NCBI RefSeq assembly: GCF_001545035.1
Contig: NZ_FCOJ02000036.1
Coordinates: forward strand, 1 to 64,000
From: Caballeronia glebae
Lineage (GTDB): Bacteria > Pseudomonadota > Gammaproteobacteria > Burkholderiales > Burkholderiaceae
Reading direction: 5' to 3'
Length of the DNA stretch: 64,000 nucleotides
Within the stretch, counting starts at the first letter, position 1, and the number at the start of each line of letters is the position of its first letter. Made by a program: the position numbers and the translations under genes. This document shows, piece after piece, positions 1 through 7,973 of the stretch. The notes beneath the pieces are model-generated. The model was not told the origin of the DNA and did no database searches. It saw nothing but the letters and a program-made list of their open reading frames with translations.

Positions 1-293
1 GGCCTCGCGATGTTTACCTGATTCAGACCATTCTGCGTTTGAATGACGTGCGCGCCCGACCCCGGAGCGGCCACGATTTGCGCAAGCGAAAGCGTCGAGA
101 CCGTGCCAAGCATTAGCATCGCAGCCAGTGCGACGGCGCGAAGCGGAAGGATCAAACCAGACTGTTGCAAAGGCGCGGCAGGAGCCTGCTGCGCGCCGCT
201 ACCTTGGCCGCCATGCCCCGTGGCGAAATCGGCTACCGCTATCATCATGCCGCGAGTCTTATTGAAGACCAATTTGTACAGCTTATTATTCAT
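1..293 (-). CDS. Filamentous haemagglutinin-type TpsA exoprotein, N-terminal fragment
   Basis: The first 97 codons of a large secreted protein; the gene continues past the left edge. The start at 293 gives MNNKLYKLVFNKTRG, an extended signal peptide region (ESPR) as found in type V secretion exoproteins. A hydrophobic signal segment rich in A, L and M follows (residues about 55-76), and then IVAAPGSGAHVIQTQNG and LNQVNIAR, which match the start of the TPS secretion domain of FhaB-like proteins. Known family role: export by a TpsB partner, then adhesion or contact-dependent inhibition. Only the export signals are visible, so the passenger function cannot be inferred. No TpsB gene is in the window. 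Confidence 0.85.
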   Translation of the reverse strand, partial: MNNKLYKLVFNKTRGMMIAVADFATGHGGQGSGAQQAPAAPLQQSGLILPLRAVALAAMLMLGTVSTLSLAQIVAAPGSGAHVIQTQNGLNQVNIAR

Positions 294-1161
294 CAGCCCG
301 CTTCTTCTTATAGTTTGGGTTGCGACTTCCTCTCAGGAAGGAAACGCGCAAAGAACCGGCGATTATTCTCCTTTGCAACAATCAGTCATATACGAATTGT
401 CTGAATTTTCACTACCGCGGTTTGTGCAACGCGGGTAGACGGGCGATCGCCACTTCCGGAAGCTCATGCCGGCGCCCCAATTTCAATGACGCTTCCGTCC
501 GTGGCAGCGGCCCCTCGCGTGATATCGGGTTGCGGCACGTTCAGTGAACCGCCGTGGTTCGCCGCTCTCGGCAATGCGCGTTCGCGAAGCTCTCCATCAC
601 GATGGATGCGGCCTGCTGCAACGGCGTGCGATGGTTCGTCAGCGCAGGCAGATCAGCAGCGGTACAGACCCATCGCTGCCTACGTGGGTCGACACCTGAC
701 GGTTGCGCGGTGCTCGATTACGACGCTTGCGCGTTCGTGCGGATCTCGGTGAGGTGGATCTCAGCGACAGACCCGATAAACTGCGGCGTTGATAGTCGAG
801 CCTTCCCAAGTTATAACCACGACAAGTCTCGTCAGGCGTCTTAACAATTGACAATCGTGAGCGAGCCATACAGCGACTCAAGCTCGAGCAGAAACCCATC
901 GCGACTCATCTTGCGCCCGCCGAACGCGAGGCGTTGCGTCAATTCCTGCAGCTGCGCAACCTTGTTGTCGGACGCGAACGAACCCTGCTCGACCGAGTAT
1001 GACGCGACGCGCTGCTGTGTCGCCAGCCAGCAATCGAGGCCCGGCACGCCCCGCCGCCGGCGGCACGTCGAGGCACGGAATCAAGGCATTGGGTTCGACG
1101 CCAGCAATCGCCGTTGATATAGTCAAGGATCGCTTAGTACTTATCCGGAGATTGCAGATCC
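294..1161. other. Gene-poor region upstream of the haemagglutinin gene
   Basis: No open frame here looks convincingly coding. It should hold the promoter of the exoprotein gene; the part next to the start (about 290-420) is more AT-rich than the rest of the window. A 68-codon frame on the minus strand at 841-1047, containing VAQLQELTQRLAFGGRK, has a protein-like composition. It has no clear ribosome site and appears joined to another frame upstream (878-1126), so it may be the end of a decayed gene. Nothing else is recognisable. Confidence 0.5.
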
Positions 1162-1446
1162 ATGCTCAAGCCCTTAACCGTCCTAATCGCAAGTCTTTTT
1201 TTGTTGCCGGCTTGTACGCAACCGCAGCCGTCGACCGCAGGTGCATCCACGGATCAACCCGCTTCGCAGTCCACCGCACGGATAGGACTTGCCAATCCAG
1301 CGTCTGTGAACTGCACTCGCCAAGGCGGGACGCTGCAAATCGTCGATACGGGCAACGGCCAACTCGGCATGTGCCGCTTTCCCGGTGGCCAGTCGTGCGA
1401 GGAATGGGCGCTATTTCGCGGCGAATGCTCGCCGGGCCAGAAGTAA
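1162..1446 (+). CDS. Small DUF333-family lipoprotein
   Basis: A 94-residue exported protein. Residues 1-17 are a lipoprotein signal peptide ending in the lipobox LPAC, so Cys18 should be lipidated and the protein anchored in a membrane facing the periplasm. A spacer rich in S, T, Q and P follows, then a DUF333 domain at about residues 42-92 with GLANPASVNC, CRQ-like spacing (CTRQGG), CRFPGG and the paired cysteines CEEWALFRGEC. The family is often labelled putative haemolysin, but I know of no proven activity. It stands alone, with a GGAG ribosome site about 11 bases before the ATG. Confidence 0.8.
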   Translation: MLKPLTVLIASLFLLPACTQPQPSTAGASTDQPASQSTARIGLANPASVNCTRQGGTLQIVDTGNGQLGMCRFPGGQSCEEWALFRGECSPGQK

Positions 1447-1776
1447 TGAGTCGATAAGCGGGGTGCGGGACCGAAGTTTTTGACCGACCACGCGTTTTAA
1501 TTCCGCCTGCCGATCGGGGCGGAACTGTTATTCAGACGTCAGTTTGTTCAACCGCGGTCCCCATCCCCATCGCTGATACGGCGGCCGCTGCGATCAGCCG
1601 ATGTCTCATATTGTTCGAATGAGCTCGCTCATGTGCGCGATGGAAGGCGGAAAACAAAAAACCCGCTCGAAAGCGGGTTTGATGATGCGACGGTCTTGCC
1701 AACCTCTTGCCGATTTTTCCCACATTGGGAAGATGCTGCACCCAAAAATCCGGGAAATCGCGCGAAGCCTTAATGT
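1447..1776. other. Intergenic region after the DUF333 gene
   Basis: No gene is seen. The region contains the terminator of the initiator tRNA (about 1652-1681). Open frames crossing it run through the tRNA on the other strand and are not coding. Confidence 0.5.
1652..1681 (-). terminator. Terminator of the initiator tRNA gene
   Basis: On the minus strand an inverted repeat CCCGCTTTCGAGCGGG is followed by a run of six T, about 95 bases past the tRNA 3' end. This is a typical intrinsic terminator facing away from the tRNA. Confidence 0.85.
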
Positions 1777-1853
<77 letters not shown>

Positions 1854-1868
1854 TCCGTCGAAGAAAAG

Positions 1869-1897
1869 AGTATAAGGTATCGCTTAAGTTGCCGCAA
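1869..1897 (-). promoter_or_regulatory. Sigma-70 promoter of the initiator tRNA
   Basis: Minus strand: TTGCGG (-35, complement of 1892-1897), a 17-bp spacer, and TATACT (-10, complement of 1869-1874). The -10 lies about 15 bases before the tRNA 5' end, leaving a short leader for RNase P. Spacing and position are close to ideal. Confidence 0.8.
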
Positions 1898-2058
1898 GCC
1901 CCCATTCACTCTCATCGAAGAAAAGAGAGAACACAGAGAATCGGGGCCGCGTCGATGCGTCCCGTCCCATAGTAAAGAGCATGCAAACTCACGTGGCATA
2001 ATCGCTCGTTCATCATCGTCGCTATATCGGCAACGGAACGGAACGGAACGAGCGCGGC

Positions 2059-2439
2059 ATGCATCACTTGCGTCGGGGCATCATCGGGAAGATCGGCGGG
2101 TTCGCTGCGATGTGCGCGATCCTGCTGCTCTCGCTCGCGCCCGCCGCATCGCAGACGCTCGAACACGCGCGCATCGAATCGTTGCTCGCTTCCGTGTGCG
2201 CAACCGACGTCCAGCCGCCGCGGGACTCACATCCTCCGAAGCACGATGGCATCGGTCATCTGCAGGCATGCGCTTATTGCGATCTCATCGCGCACGCGCC
2301 CACGCCGCCGGTATCGCTCGATCGGATGTTTTCCGCTCTTGCACCACGCGACGTTTTCGCGGCGCACGCTATCGCCGACGCACCTCGCCGCGACTTACTC
2401 AGCGCCGCACAACCGCGCGCCCCGCCCGCCTTCGGCTGA
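2059..2439 (+). CDS. DUF2946 family protein (small exported protein of a copper cluster)
   Basis: A 126-residue protein with a basic N terminus and one hydrophobic signal or anchor segment at residues 13-31. The central part contains a histidine/cysteine patch (HDGIGHLQACAYCDLIAHAP) typical of DUF2946. The family is found beside periplasmic copper proteins but has no established activity; metal handling is inferred from the His/Cys patch and the neighbours copC and PCu(A)C, 115 bp downstream. The ribosome site is weak, so the start is uncertain. The C-terminal third is rich in A, R and P with no clear domain. Confidence 0.7.
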   Translation: MHHLRRGIIGKIGGFAAMCAILLLSLAPAASQTLEHARIESLLASVCATDVQPPRDSHPPKHDGIGHLQACAYCDLIAHAPTPPVSLDRMFSALAPRDVFAAHAIADAPRRDLLSAAQPRAPPAFG

Positions 2440-2554
2440 TTCGCATCCGCACACAGAGGCTTCACTCGTCGCACCGCGCGAGACGAAGCCTTCCATTCGC
2501 ACGTGACACACATCGCCCGAAGCACCAACGGCTTCGGGCACGCAAGGACACATC

Positions 2555-2917
2555 ATGTTTTCATCATCGTTGATGCGCGGCGCCCTCGCGCTGGCGTTCA
2601 TCGGCTCGGCGCAACTTGCGTTCGCGCACGCATTGCCGAAGCTGCAGCAACCCGGCCCCGGCGCGACGGTCAGCGCGCCGCACGAAGTCGCAATCGAATT
2701 CGGCGAAGCGCTCGAACCGACCTTCAGCAAGCTCATCGTCACCAATGCCCAGGGCACGCAGGTCAACACCGCAAATTCCACCGTCGATGACCATGACAAG
2801 AAGCACATGAGCGTCGCGCTTCCTGATCTCGCACCGGGCGTCTACAAGGTGCAATGGAGCGTGGTCGCCGCCGATGGACATCGCACGCAAGGTCACTACA
2901 ACTTCACCGTCAAGTGA
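2555..2917 (+). CDS. copC: Periplasmic copper-binding protein CopC (YobA-like)
   Basis: A 120-residue secreted cupredoxin-like protein. Residues 1-24 are a signal peptide ending AFA, so the mature protein begins HALPK and exposes an N-terminal histidine, the first ligand of the CopC Cu(II) site. The other expected ligands lie near the C terminus in AADGHRTQGH (Asp and His). The single beta-sandwich domain has normal family length. It binds copper in the periplasm for delivery to, or protection of, membrane targets. The ribosome site AAGGA lies just before the ATG. The PCu(A)C gene starts 8 bases after the stop, so the two are almost certainly co-transcribed. Confidence 0.9.
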   Translation: MFSSSLMRGALALAFIGSAQLAFAHALPKLQQPGPGATVSAPHEVAIEFGEALEPTFSKLIVTNAQGTQVNTANSTVDDHDKKHMSVALPDLAPGVYKVQWSVVAADGHRTQGHYNFTVK

Positions 2918-2924
2918 GGACACA

Positions 2925-3356
2925 ATGAAAAAAATCGCCGTACTCGCAGGCGCGCTCGCCTGCGCATCGTTCGCTCAGGCCGCGACGCTCGAAGCCCATG
3001 ATTGCTGGGTTCGCGCCATGCCGCCGAATCTGCCGTCATCGGGCTATTTCACCGTCGCGAACAACGGCGACAAGCCCGCGACGCTCACGGCCGCCGAGAC
3101 GCCCGCGTTCGGCATGACGATGATGCACAAGTCGGAAAGCAAGAACGGCACGGCGACGATGTCGCCAGTCGATTCCGTCGATGTCCCCGCGCACGGCACC
3201 CTGAGCTTCGCGCCGAAGGGCTATCACCTGATGCTCGAAGAACCGGCCAAGCCGCTCAAGGTCGGCTCGACGATTCCCCTCATCCTTTCGTTCGCGGACA
3301 AATCGACGATCAATGTGAACTGCGACGTGAAGTCGGCGGCGACGGTCGGCCACTGA
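2925..3356 (+). CDS. Periplasmic copper chaperone, PCu(A)C family (DUF461)
   Basis: A 143-residue secreted protein. The ATG at 2925 follows GAGGACACA and gives the signal peptide MKKIAVLAGALACASFAQAA; upstream ATGs lie inside copC and are ignored. The mature protein has the PCu(A)C pattern of His and Met ligands: MTMMHKSESKNGTATM, then HLML about 25 residues later. Family members bind Cu(I) and pass it to the Cu(A) or Cu(B) site of cytochrome oxidase. With copC and the DUF2946 gene it forms a copper-handling operon closed by a strong terminator. Confidence 0.9.
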   Translation: MKKIAVLAGALACASFAQAATLEAHDCWVRAMPPNLPSSGYFTVANNGDKPATLTAAETPAFGMTMMHKSESKNGTATMSPVDSVDVPAHGTLSFAPKGYHLMLEEPAKPLKVGSTIPLILSFADKSTINVNCDVKSAATVGH

Positions 3357-3377
3357 AATCACGCATTTCAAATGCGA

Positions 3378-3411
3378 AGCGCGCCGGGCTTTACGCCCGG
3401 CGCGCTTTTTT
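3378..3411 (+). terminator. Intrinsic terminator after the copper operon
   Basis: An 11-bp G+C-rich stem (GCGCGCCGGGC / GCCCGGCGCGC) with loop TTTAC is followed by six T. It lies 22 bases after the PCu(A)C stop and just before the stop of the convergent PBP1A gene. Confidence 0.9.
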
Positions 3412-3431
3412 ATCGACTACGCGTAGTCACA

Positions 3432-6002
3432 TCAGTGCTTGCTGAACAGATCCATGATCTGCTTGCGCTCGTCGGTCGTGACTTGCGGCGCCGGCGGCGC
3501 CTGCATGCCCGCCGGTCCCACGCCGCCCATCGTGGTGGCGTCGCCCGCCATCGGATTGCCGTTGTCCAGCCCGATACTCGCGACAAAACCCGCGCCCGGC
3601 GTGCGGTCCGCGTAGAACAGTTCGCCGTCGACCGTGGTGACGCCGTCCGGCCTGTCCATCTGGGCTTGCGGAATGCCGCGTAGCGCGCGTCCCATGTACT
3701 CCACCCAGATCGGCAATGCGAGCTGTGCGCCGAACTCGCGGCTGCCGAGCGTCTTCGGCTGGTCGTAGCCCATCCACGCGACCGCGACGAGTTGCTTCTG
3801 ATAGCCCGCGAACCAGCCGTCCTTCGCGTCGTTGGTCGTGCCGGTCTTGCCCTGCAGGTCGTTGCGCTTGAGCACGTTGGTGCCCGAGCCCGTGCCCTGC
3901 GTCGCGACCGTATGCAGCAGGCTGTTCATGATGTACGCGTTGCGCGGTTCGAGCGTCTGCGGCGCGTTACTGCCGGCGATCAGCGGACTGGCGCGCGATA
4001 CCACGCTGCCGCGCGCATCGGCGACATCGGCGATCAGATACGGATTGATGCGATAGCCGCCGTTCGCGAACACCGAGTACGCACCCGAAAGCTGCAACGG
4101 CGTGACGAGACCCGCGCCGAGCGCGAGCGGCAGATAAGGCGGCGTCTTGTCCTTGTCGAAGCCGAACTTCTGCGTGACGAAGTCCTGCGCGTAGCCCGTG
4201 CCGATAAACGACAGAATGCGGATCGACACGAGGTTCTTCGACTTCTGCAAGCCGGTGCGCATCGACATCGGGCCGTCGGGCTGATCGTCGTCCTTCGGTT
4301 CCCACGCGTCGCCGCCGCCCGTCGCCGGAAAGGACAGCGGCGCGTCGTTGATGATGGTCGCCGGTCCAAGACCCTTGTCGAGCGCCGCCGAATAGATGAA
4401 CGGTTTGAAGCTCGATCCTGGCTGACGCCACGCCTGCGTCACGTGATTGAACTTGTTCTTGTTGAAGTCGAAACCGCCGACGAGCGCGCGGATCGCCCCG
4501 TCCTGCGGCGTCATCGAGACGAGCGCGCCTTCGACCTGCGGCAACTGCGTGAGCTGCCAGTTACCCTTGTCGTCCTTCGCGAGACGCACGATCGAGCCGG
4601 GCTTGATCGCGAGCGCCTTCGACGCATTGTTGCGCAGCGCCGCCGCCACGAAGCGCAGGCCATCGCCCGCGATGGTCGCCGTATCGCCGCCGACGAACTG
4701 CGCGCTCACCTGCTTCGGGCTCGCAGTCGTGATGACCGCCGCGACGAGCTCGCCGTTGTCCGGATGATCCGCGAGCGCGTCGTCGATTGCCTCGGCGCGG
4801 TCATCCGCGTTCGACGGCAAATTGATGTTGCCCTCCGGCCCGCGATAGCCATGCCGCCGCTCGTAGTCCATCACGCCTTTGCGCACGGCTTTGTACGCGG
4901 CGTCCTGATCGGCGGAATCGATGGTGGTCGTCACCGTGAGGCCGCGCGTGTAGGTCTCTTCCTTGTATTGCGCGTACATCATCTGCCGCACCATTTCCGC
5001 GACGTATTCCGCATGCACGCCGTACTCGGTGCCCGCGGACTTCGTGTGGATTTCCTCGGCCTTCGCCTGATCGTATTGCTCGCGCGTGATGAAATTCAGG
5101 TCGAACATGCGCTTCAGGATGTACTGCTGACGCACCTTCGCGCGCTTCGGATTGACGACCGGGTTATACGCCGACGGCGCTTTCGGCAGACCCGCGAGCA
5201 TCGCCGCTTCGGCGAGCGTGATGTCCTTCAGGTCCTTGCCGTAGTACACGCGAGCCGCAGCCGAAAAACCGTACGCGCGCTCGCCGAGATAGATCTGGTT
5301 CATGTACAGCTCAAGAATCTGATCCTTCGTGAGCGCGCTCTCGATCTTGTAGGCGAGCAGCATCTCGTAGACCTTGCGCGTATACGTCTTCTCGCTCGAC
5401 AGAAAGAAGTTGCGCGCGACCTGCATCGTGATCGTGCTCGCGCCCTGCGATGCGCCGCCGTGCATCAGATCGCTCACGCCCGCGCGCAAGATGCCGATGA
5501 AGTCGACGCCGCCGTGTTCGTAGAAACGGTAATCCTCGATCGCGAGAACCGCCTTCTTCATCTGATCGGGAATGTCCTGAAAGCGCACGAGGCTGCGACG
5601 CTCCTCGCCGAACTCGCCGATCAGCACGTGATCGGCCGTGTAGACGCGCAGCGGCACCTTCGGCCGATAGTCGATGAGCGCATCGAGCGACGGCAGATTC
5701 GGCTTCATGACGACGAGCGCATAGCCGACGATGAGCGCCCCGATCATCCCGCCGATGGCCGCGAGGCCCGCAAGCCAGAGCGCGATGCGCGCAAGCGGAG
5801 AACGGCCCCGGCCGCCGCGGTCATTGCGATCGTTTCGACCGTTGCGTCCATTGCGGCCGCCACCGCCGTTGCGTCCGCCGCCGTCGCGGCCGCCCGAGTC
5901 ATTGCGTGAGTCGTTGCGAGAGTCGTTCCAGCGGGGTTCGCGATCGGGTTCGCGTTCGTATCGCGAGGATTTCGATGAGTCGGGTCGTTTGATGATAGGC
6001 AT
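3432..6002 (-). CDS. mrcA: Penicillin-binding protein 1A, bifunctional class A PBP
   Basis: An 856-residue peptidoglycan synthase. Residues 1-68 are a cytoplasmic tail rich in R, N, D and G; residues 72-97 are one membrane anchor. The GT51 glycosyltransferase domain holds EDYRFYEHGGVD (catalytic Glu156) and QGASTITMQVARNFFL (from 186). The transpeptidase has Ser530 in SSFK, SKN at 588-590 and KTGT at 719-722, so all motifs are present. It polymerises glycan strands and cross-links stem peptides in the periplasm. Length is normal. The low-complexity tail is the odd part. In related genomes this gene often lies opposite pilMNOPQ, which is absent here. The gene converges with the copper operon. 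Confidence 0.95.
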   Translation of the reverse strand: MPIIKRPDSSKSSRYEREPDREPRWNDSRNDSRNDSGGRDGGGRNGGGGRNGRNGRNDRNDRGGRGRSPLARIALWLAGLAAIGGMIGALIVGYALVVMKPNLPSLDALIDYRPKVPLRVYTADHVLIGEFGEERRSLVRFQDIPDQMKKAVLAIEDYRFYEHGGVDFIGILRAGVSDLMHGGASQGASTITMQVARNFFLSSEKTYTRKVYEMLLAYKIESALTKDQILELYMNQIYLGERAYGFSAAARVYYGKDLKDITLAEAAMLAGLPKAPSAYNPVVNPKRAKVRQQYILKRMFDLNFITREQYDQAKAEEIHTKSAGTEYGVHAEYVAEMVRQMMYAQYKEETYTRGLTVTTTIDSADQDAAYKAVRKGVMDYERRHGYRGPEGNINLPSNADDRAEAIDDALADHPDNGELVAAVITTASPKQVSAQFVGGDTATIAGDGLRFVAAALRNNASKALAIKPGSIVRLAKDDKGNWQLTQLPQVEGALVSMTPQDGAIRALVGGFDFNKNKFNHVTQAWRQPGSSFKPFIYSAALDKGLGPATIINDAPLSFPATGGGDAWEPKDDDQPDGPMSMRTGLQKSKNLVSIRILSFIGTGYAQDFVTQKFGFDKDKTPPYLPLALGAGLVTPLQLSGAYSVFANGGYRINPYLIADVADARGSVVSRASPLIAGSNAPQTLEPRNAYIMNSLLHTVATQGTGSGTNVLKRNDLQGKTGTTNDAKDGWFAGYQKQLVAVAWMGYDQPKTLGSREFGAQLALPIWVEYMGRALRGIPQAQMDRPDGVTTVDGELFYADRTPGAGFVASIGLDNGNPMAGDATTMGGVGPAGMQAPPAPQVTTDERKQIMDLFSKH

Positions 6003-6489
6003 GACTGGATTCGTTCCGCGCGCTGTCAGGCGCGCGCGCTGCCACGCTGCGATGCGCCGGAGACGACGCTACTGCAAACACGGGACGAGCGAATGTGCGG
6101 GCCGGCTTTCGACCGAGGGTAACGGTGCATTTTAAAGAATTCGCGCGCGCCACCCCAAAACCTGCCGGAATTTTTTGTAAGTAAGTGCCGCTAGCCGGCG
6201 CAAATGCGCACGAACGTTGGGTTACCCACAGAAAGTGTGGAGAGCCGTGTGGACAACCGTATGAGAAAATAGCCAAGTCGTTGATCGCGCGCCGTTTTTG
6301 CGCCACGCTCATTGCGTGTCATGCGAGGTGGTTCACACACGCACGGCCGCGCGCAAACCGATATGATGGTTGAATGGATCGCAGGTTCCCCAAACGCCTC
6401 TCGCGAGCCTGCGGTCAAGATGTCGTGCCGTTTGATGAACGAAGTTGCGGTCGTCTTATTACGATCGCCTTACTGTTTGCGAGCCGCTC
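6003..6489. other. Intergenic region between divergent mrcA and the RHH-like gene
   Basis: No gene is supported. It should contain the mrcA promoter and that of the rightward gene. Within it lie two 9-mers one base away from the DnaA box TTATCCACA: TTACCCACA at 6222-6230, and TTGTCCACA on the minus strand at 6248-6256. Confidence 0.5.
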
Positions 6490-6897
6490 ATGACGACCAA
6501 ACCCAGCGAACGCATCGTTGTTTTCGTGACTCCCGCGCAGAAGCTGGCCATCAGCAACACAGCGGACTCCCTCGGCATCAGCGTGAGCGAGCTCATGCGC
6601 CGCGCGGTGCTGAACTTCAACGCGACGAGCGAGCAGATCAAGGTCGCGGGCATCGTCGATCGTCTGCGCCCGCCCAAGACGCCCGATCCCCTCAACGCCG
6701 CGCTAAAAAGCGTCGCCGCGAAAGCCGCCGCGCGCGAGGCCCGCGAGGCGGCGGCGAGCGCGACCAAACGCGCGGCGCAGGCGCGTGCCGTGCCGCAAGC
6801 TCATCCCGGTCCCGCTGCATCCGAAGACGAAATCGAGCACGATACGGATCAGGGCGACGATGCCTCCCTGACCGACGACACGCATTCCGAGCGCTGA
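6490..6897 (+). CDS. Hypothetical protein with a ribbon-helix-helix-like N terminus
   Basis: A 135-residue protein. The start chosen is the ATG at 6490 (MTTKPSERIVVFVTP); an in-frame ATG at 6445 would add 15 residues of poor quality. Residues 7-43 look like a ribbon-helix-helix DNA-binding fold: strand ERIVVFVT, helix, turn LGIS, and helix VSELMRRAVLNF. Residues 70-110 are alanine- and arginine-rich, and the end is acidic (DEIEHDTDQGDDASLTDD). No toxin partner is adjacent, so an antitoxin role is not supported. A nucleoid or transcription role is possible. The match is by eye. Confidence 0.6.
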   Translation: MTTKPSERIVVFVTPAQKLAISNTADSLGISVSELMRRAVLNFNATSEQIKVAGIVDRLRPPKTPDPLNAALKSVAAKAAAREAREAAASATKRAAQARAVPQAHPGPAASEDEIEHDTDQGDDASLTDDTHSER

Positions 6898-6959
6898 TCG
6901 TCAGCGCCCTGCCCGACCTTTTCCGGCAAGGCGCGCCGTTACACTCCTTAACCTTCCCG

Positions 6960-6985
6960 TAAGTCCCGATTAAGTCCCGATTAAG
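6960..6985. repeat. 11-bp tandem repeat upstream of pspA
   Basis: TAAGTCCCGAT occurs twice head to tail (6960-6970 and 6971-6981) and is followed by TAAG. An 11-bp direct repeat places both copies on one DNA face, the usual arrangement for PhoB/OmpR-type response regulators. It lies about 145 bases before the pspA start. Confidence 0.6.
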
Positions 6986-7128
6986 CCACGGCGTGATCTA
7001 ATGAACGGGTAAACCCGGCGTACACGCGAAGCTCACGTGCGCTTGCAATCGCGCGCGTTGCGCCTCACATTCGAGCCGCGCGGCAGGTGAACCGAGTGCA
7101 CGCCGCCGTATTCATCCAGGAGAAATAC

Positions 7129-7809
7129 ATGTCGCTTTTCGATTCCATCACGCGCACGGTCAAAGGCCTCTTGAACGACGCCGCCGACACCATGCAGGAC
7201 GCTTCGCGCGACGCACGCCAGATCGTGCGCGAGCTCGACGAAAGCATCGCGAAGGCGGAGAACTCGCTCATCGAGATCGAAGCGCAGGTCGCAACGCAGC
7301 AAAGCAAGCGCGACGCCGCCGCCGACAAAGCGAAGAAGTACGAAGACGGCGCGAAGCGCGCGCTGCAGTCGGGCGACGAAGGCCTCGCGCGCGAAGCGCT
7401 CGCGGCGCAGGCCAATGCCGAAACCGAACGCGACGCGCTCGCGGCGGAATTGCAAACGCTGGTGCCCTCGGTCGACCACCTGAAGCAGCAGATCGCGGAC
7501 ATGCGTCAGCGCCGCAACGATCTCAACGCGCGCTCGAACATCCTTCAGGCGAAGCAGCAGATCGCGCAGGCGAAGGACACCGCGGCGACGGCGCTGGGCG
7601 GCATCGGCGGAAAGAATCTTTCGGAGGACTTTCAGAAGCTCGAAGACAAGGTTCAACTCGCCAACGCCCGCTCCGATGCACGCCTGAATTCGGCTGATCA
7701 GAAGTCCGGCAAGGCGCTCGACGACAAGCTCGCCGAACTCAATCGCGGACCTTCCGTCGAAGATCGTCTGGAAGCGCTGAAAAAACAGTTGAATCCGCCG
7801 GCGCAATAA
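7129..7809 (+). CDS. PspA/IM30 family protein
   Basis: A 226-residue, almost wholly alpha-helical protein. The ATG at 7129 follows CCAGGAGAAATAC and is preferred over the in-frame ATG at 7087. The N terminus MSLFDSITRTVKGLLNDAADT is the amphipathic helix with which PspA binds stressed membranes. Long heptad-rich coiled coils (residues 45-200) follow, and an end of LEALKKQLNPP. Known role of the family: membrane maintenance by ESCRT-III-like assemblies. No pspF, pspB or pspC is nearby. Instead a TPR membrane protein follows 164 bp downstream on the same strand, which may be its partner. Confidence 0.88.
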   Translation: MSLFDSITRTVKGLLNDAADTMQDASRDARQIVRELDESIAKAENSLIEIEAQVATQQSKRDAAADKAKKYEDGAKRALQSGDEGLAREALAAQANAETERDALAAELQTLVPSVDHLKQQIADMRQRRNDLNARSNILQAKQQIAQAKDTAATALGGIGGKNLSEDFQKLEDKVQLANARSDARLNSADQKSGKALDDKLAELNRGPSVEDRLEALKKQLNPPAQ

Positions 7810-7973
7810 GTGCTGGCAAGTGCTGATAAGCGCCGATATCTGAAAAGCGCGCGCGGCGAACCTCCGGGCGCGCCACGCGTCGCACGAATATGCGTTACCT
7901 TGAGCAATACGATTTGCATCACCCGTTCGCAGCATCGACAGGAGACGGACGTTCATCGCGTCCGGCCCGCATC

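Noticed and set aside
43..438. Plus-strand frame at the left edge
   Set aside because: It lies antisense to the haemagglutinin start, which has clear ESPR and TPS sequence in the other strand.
3792..5909. 705-codon plus-strand frame
   Set aside because: Antisense shadow of mrcA; no domain, no ribosome site, biased Arg/Val composition.
6222..6256. Origin of replication
   Set aside because: Only two imperfect DnaA-like boxes, no AT-rich unwinding region, and no dnaA, repA or parAB nearby.
7042..7062. Possible sigma-54 promoter before pspA
   Set aside because: CACG and TTGCA are present, but the GG of the -24 element is missing and the spacing is off by one.
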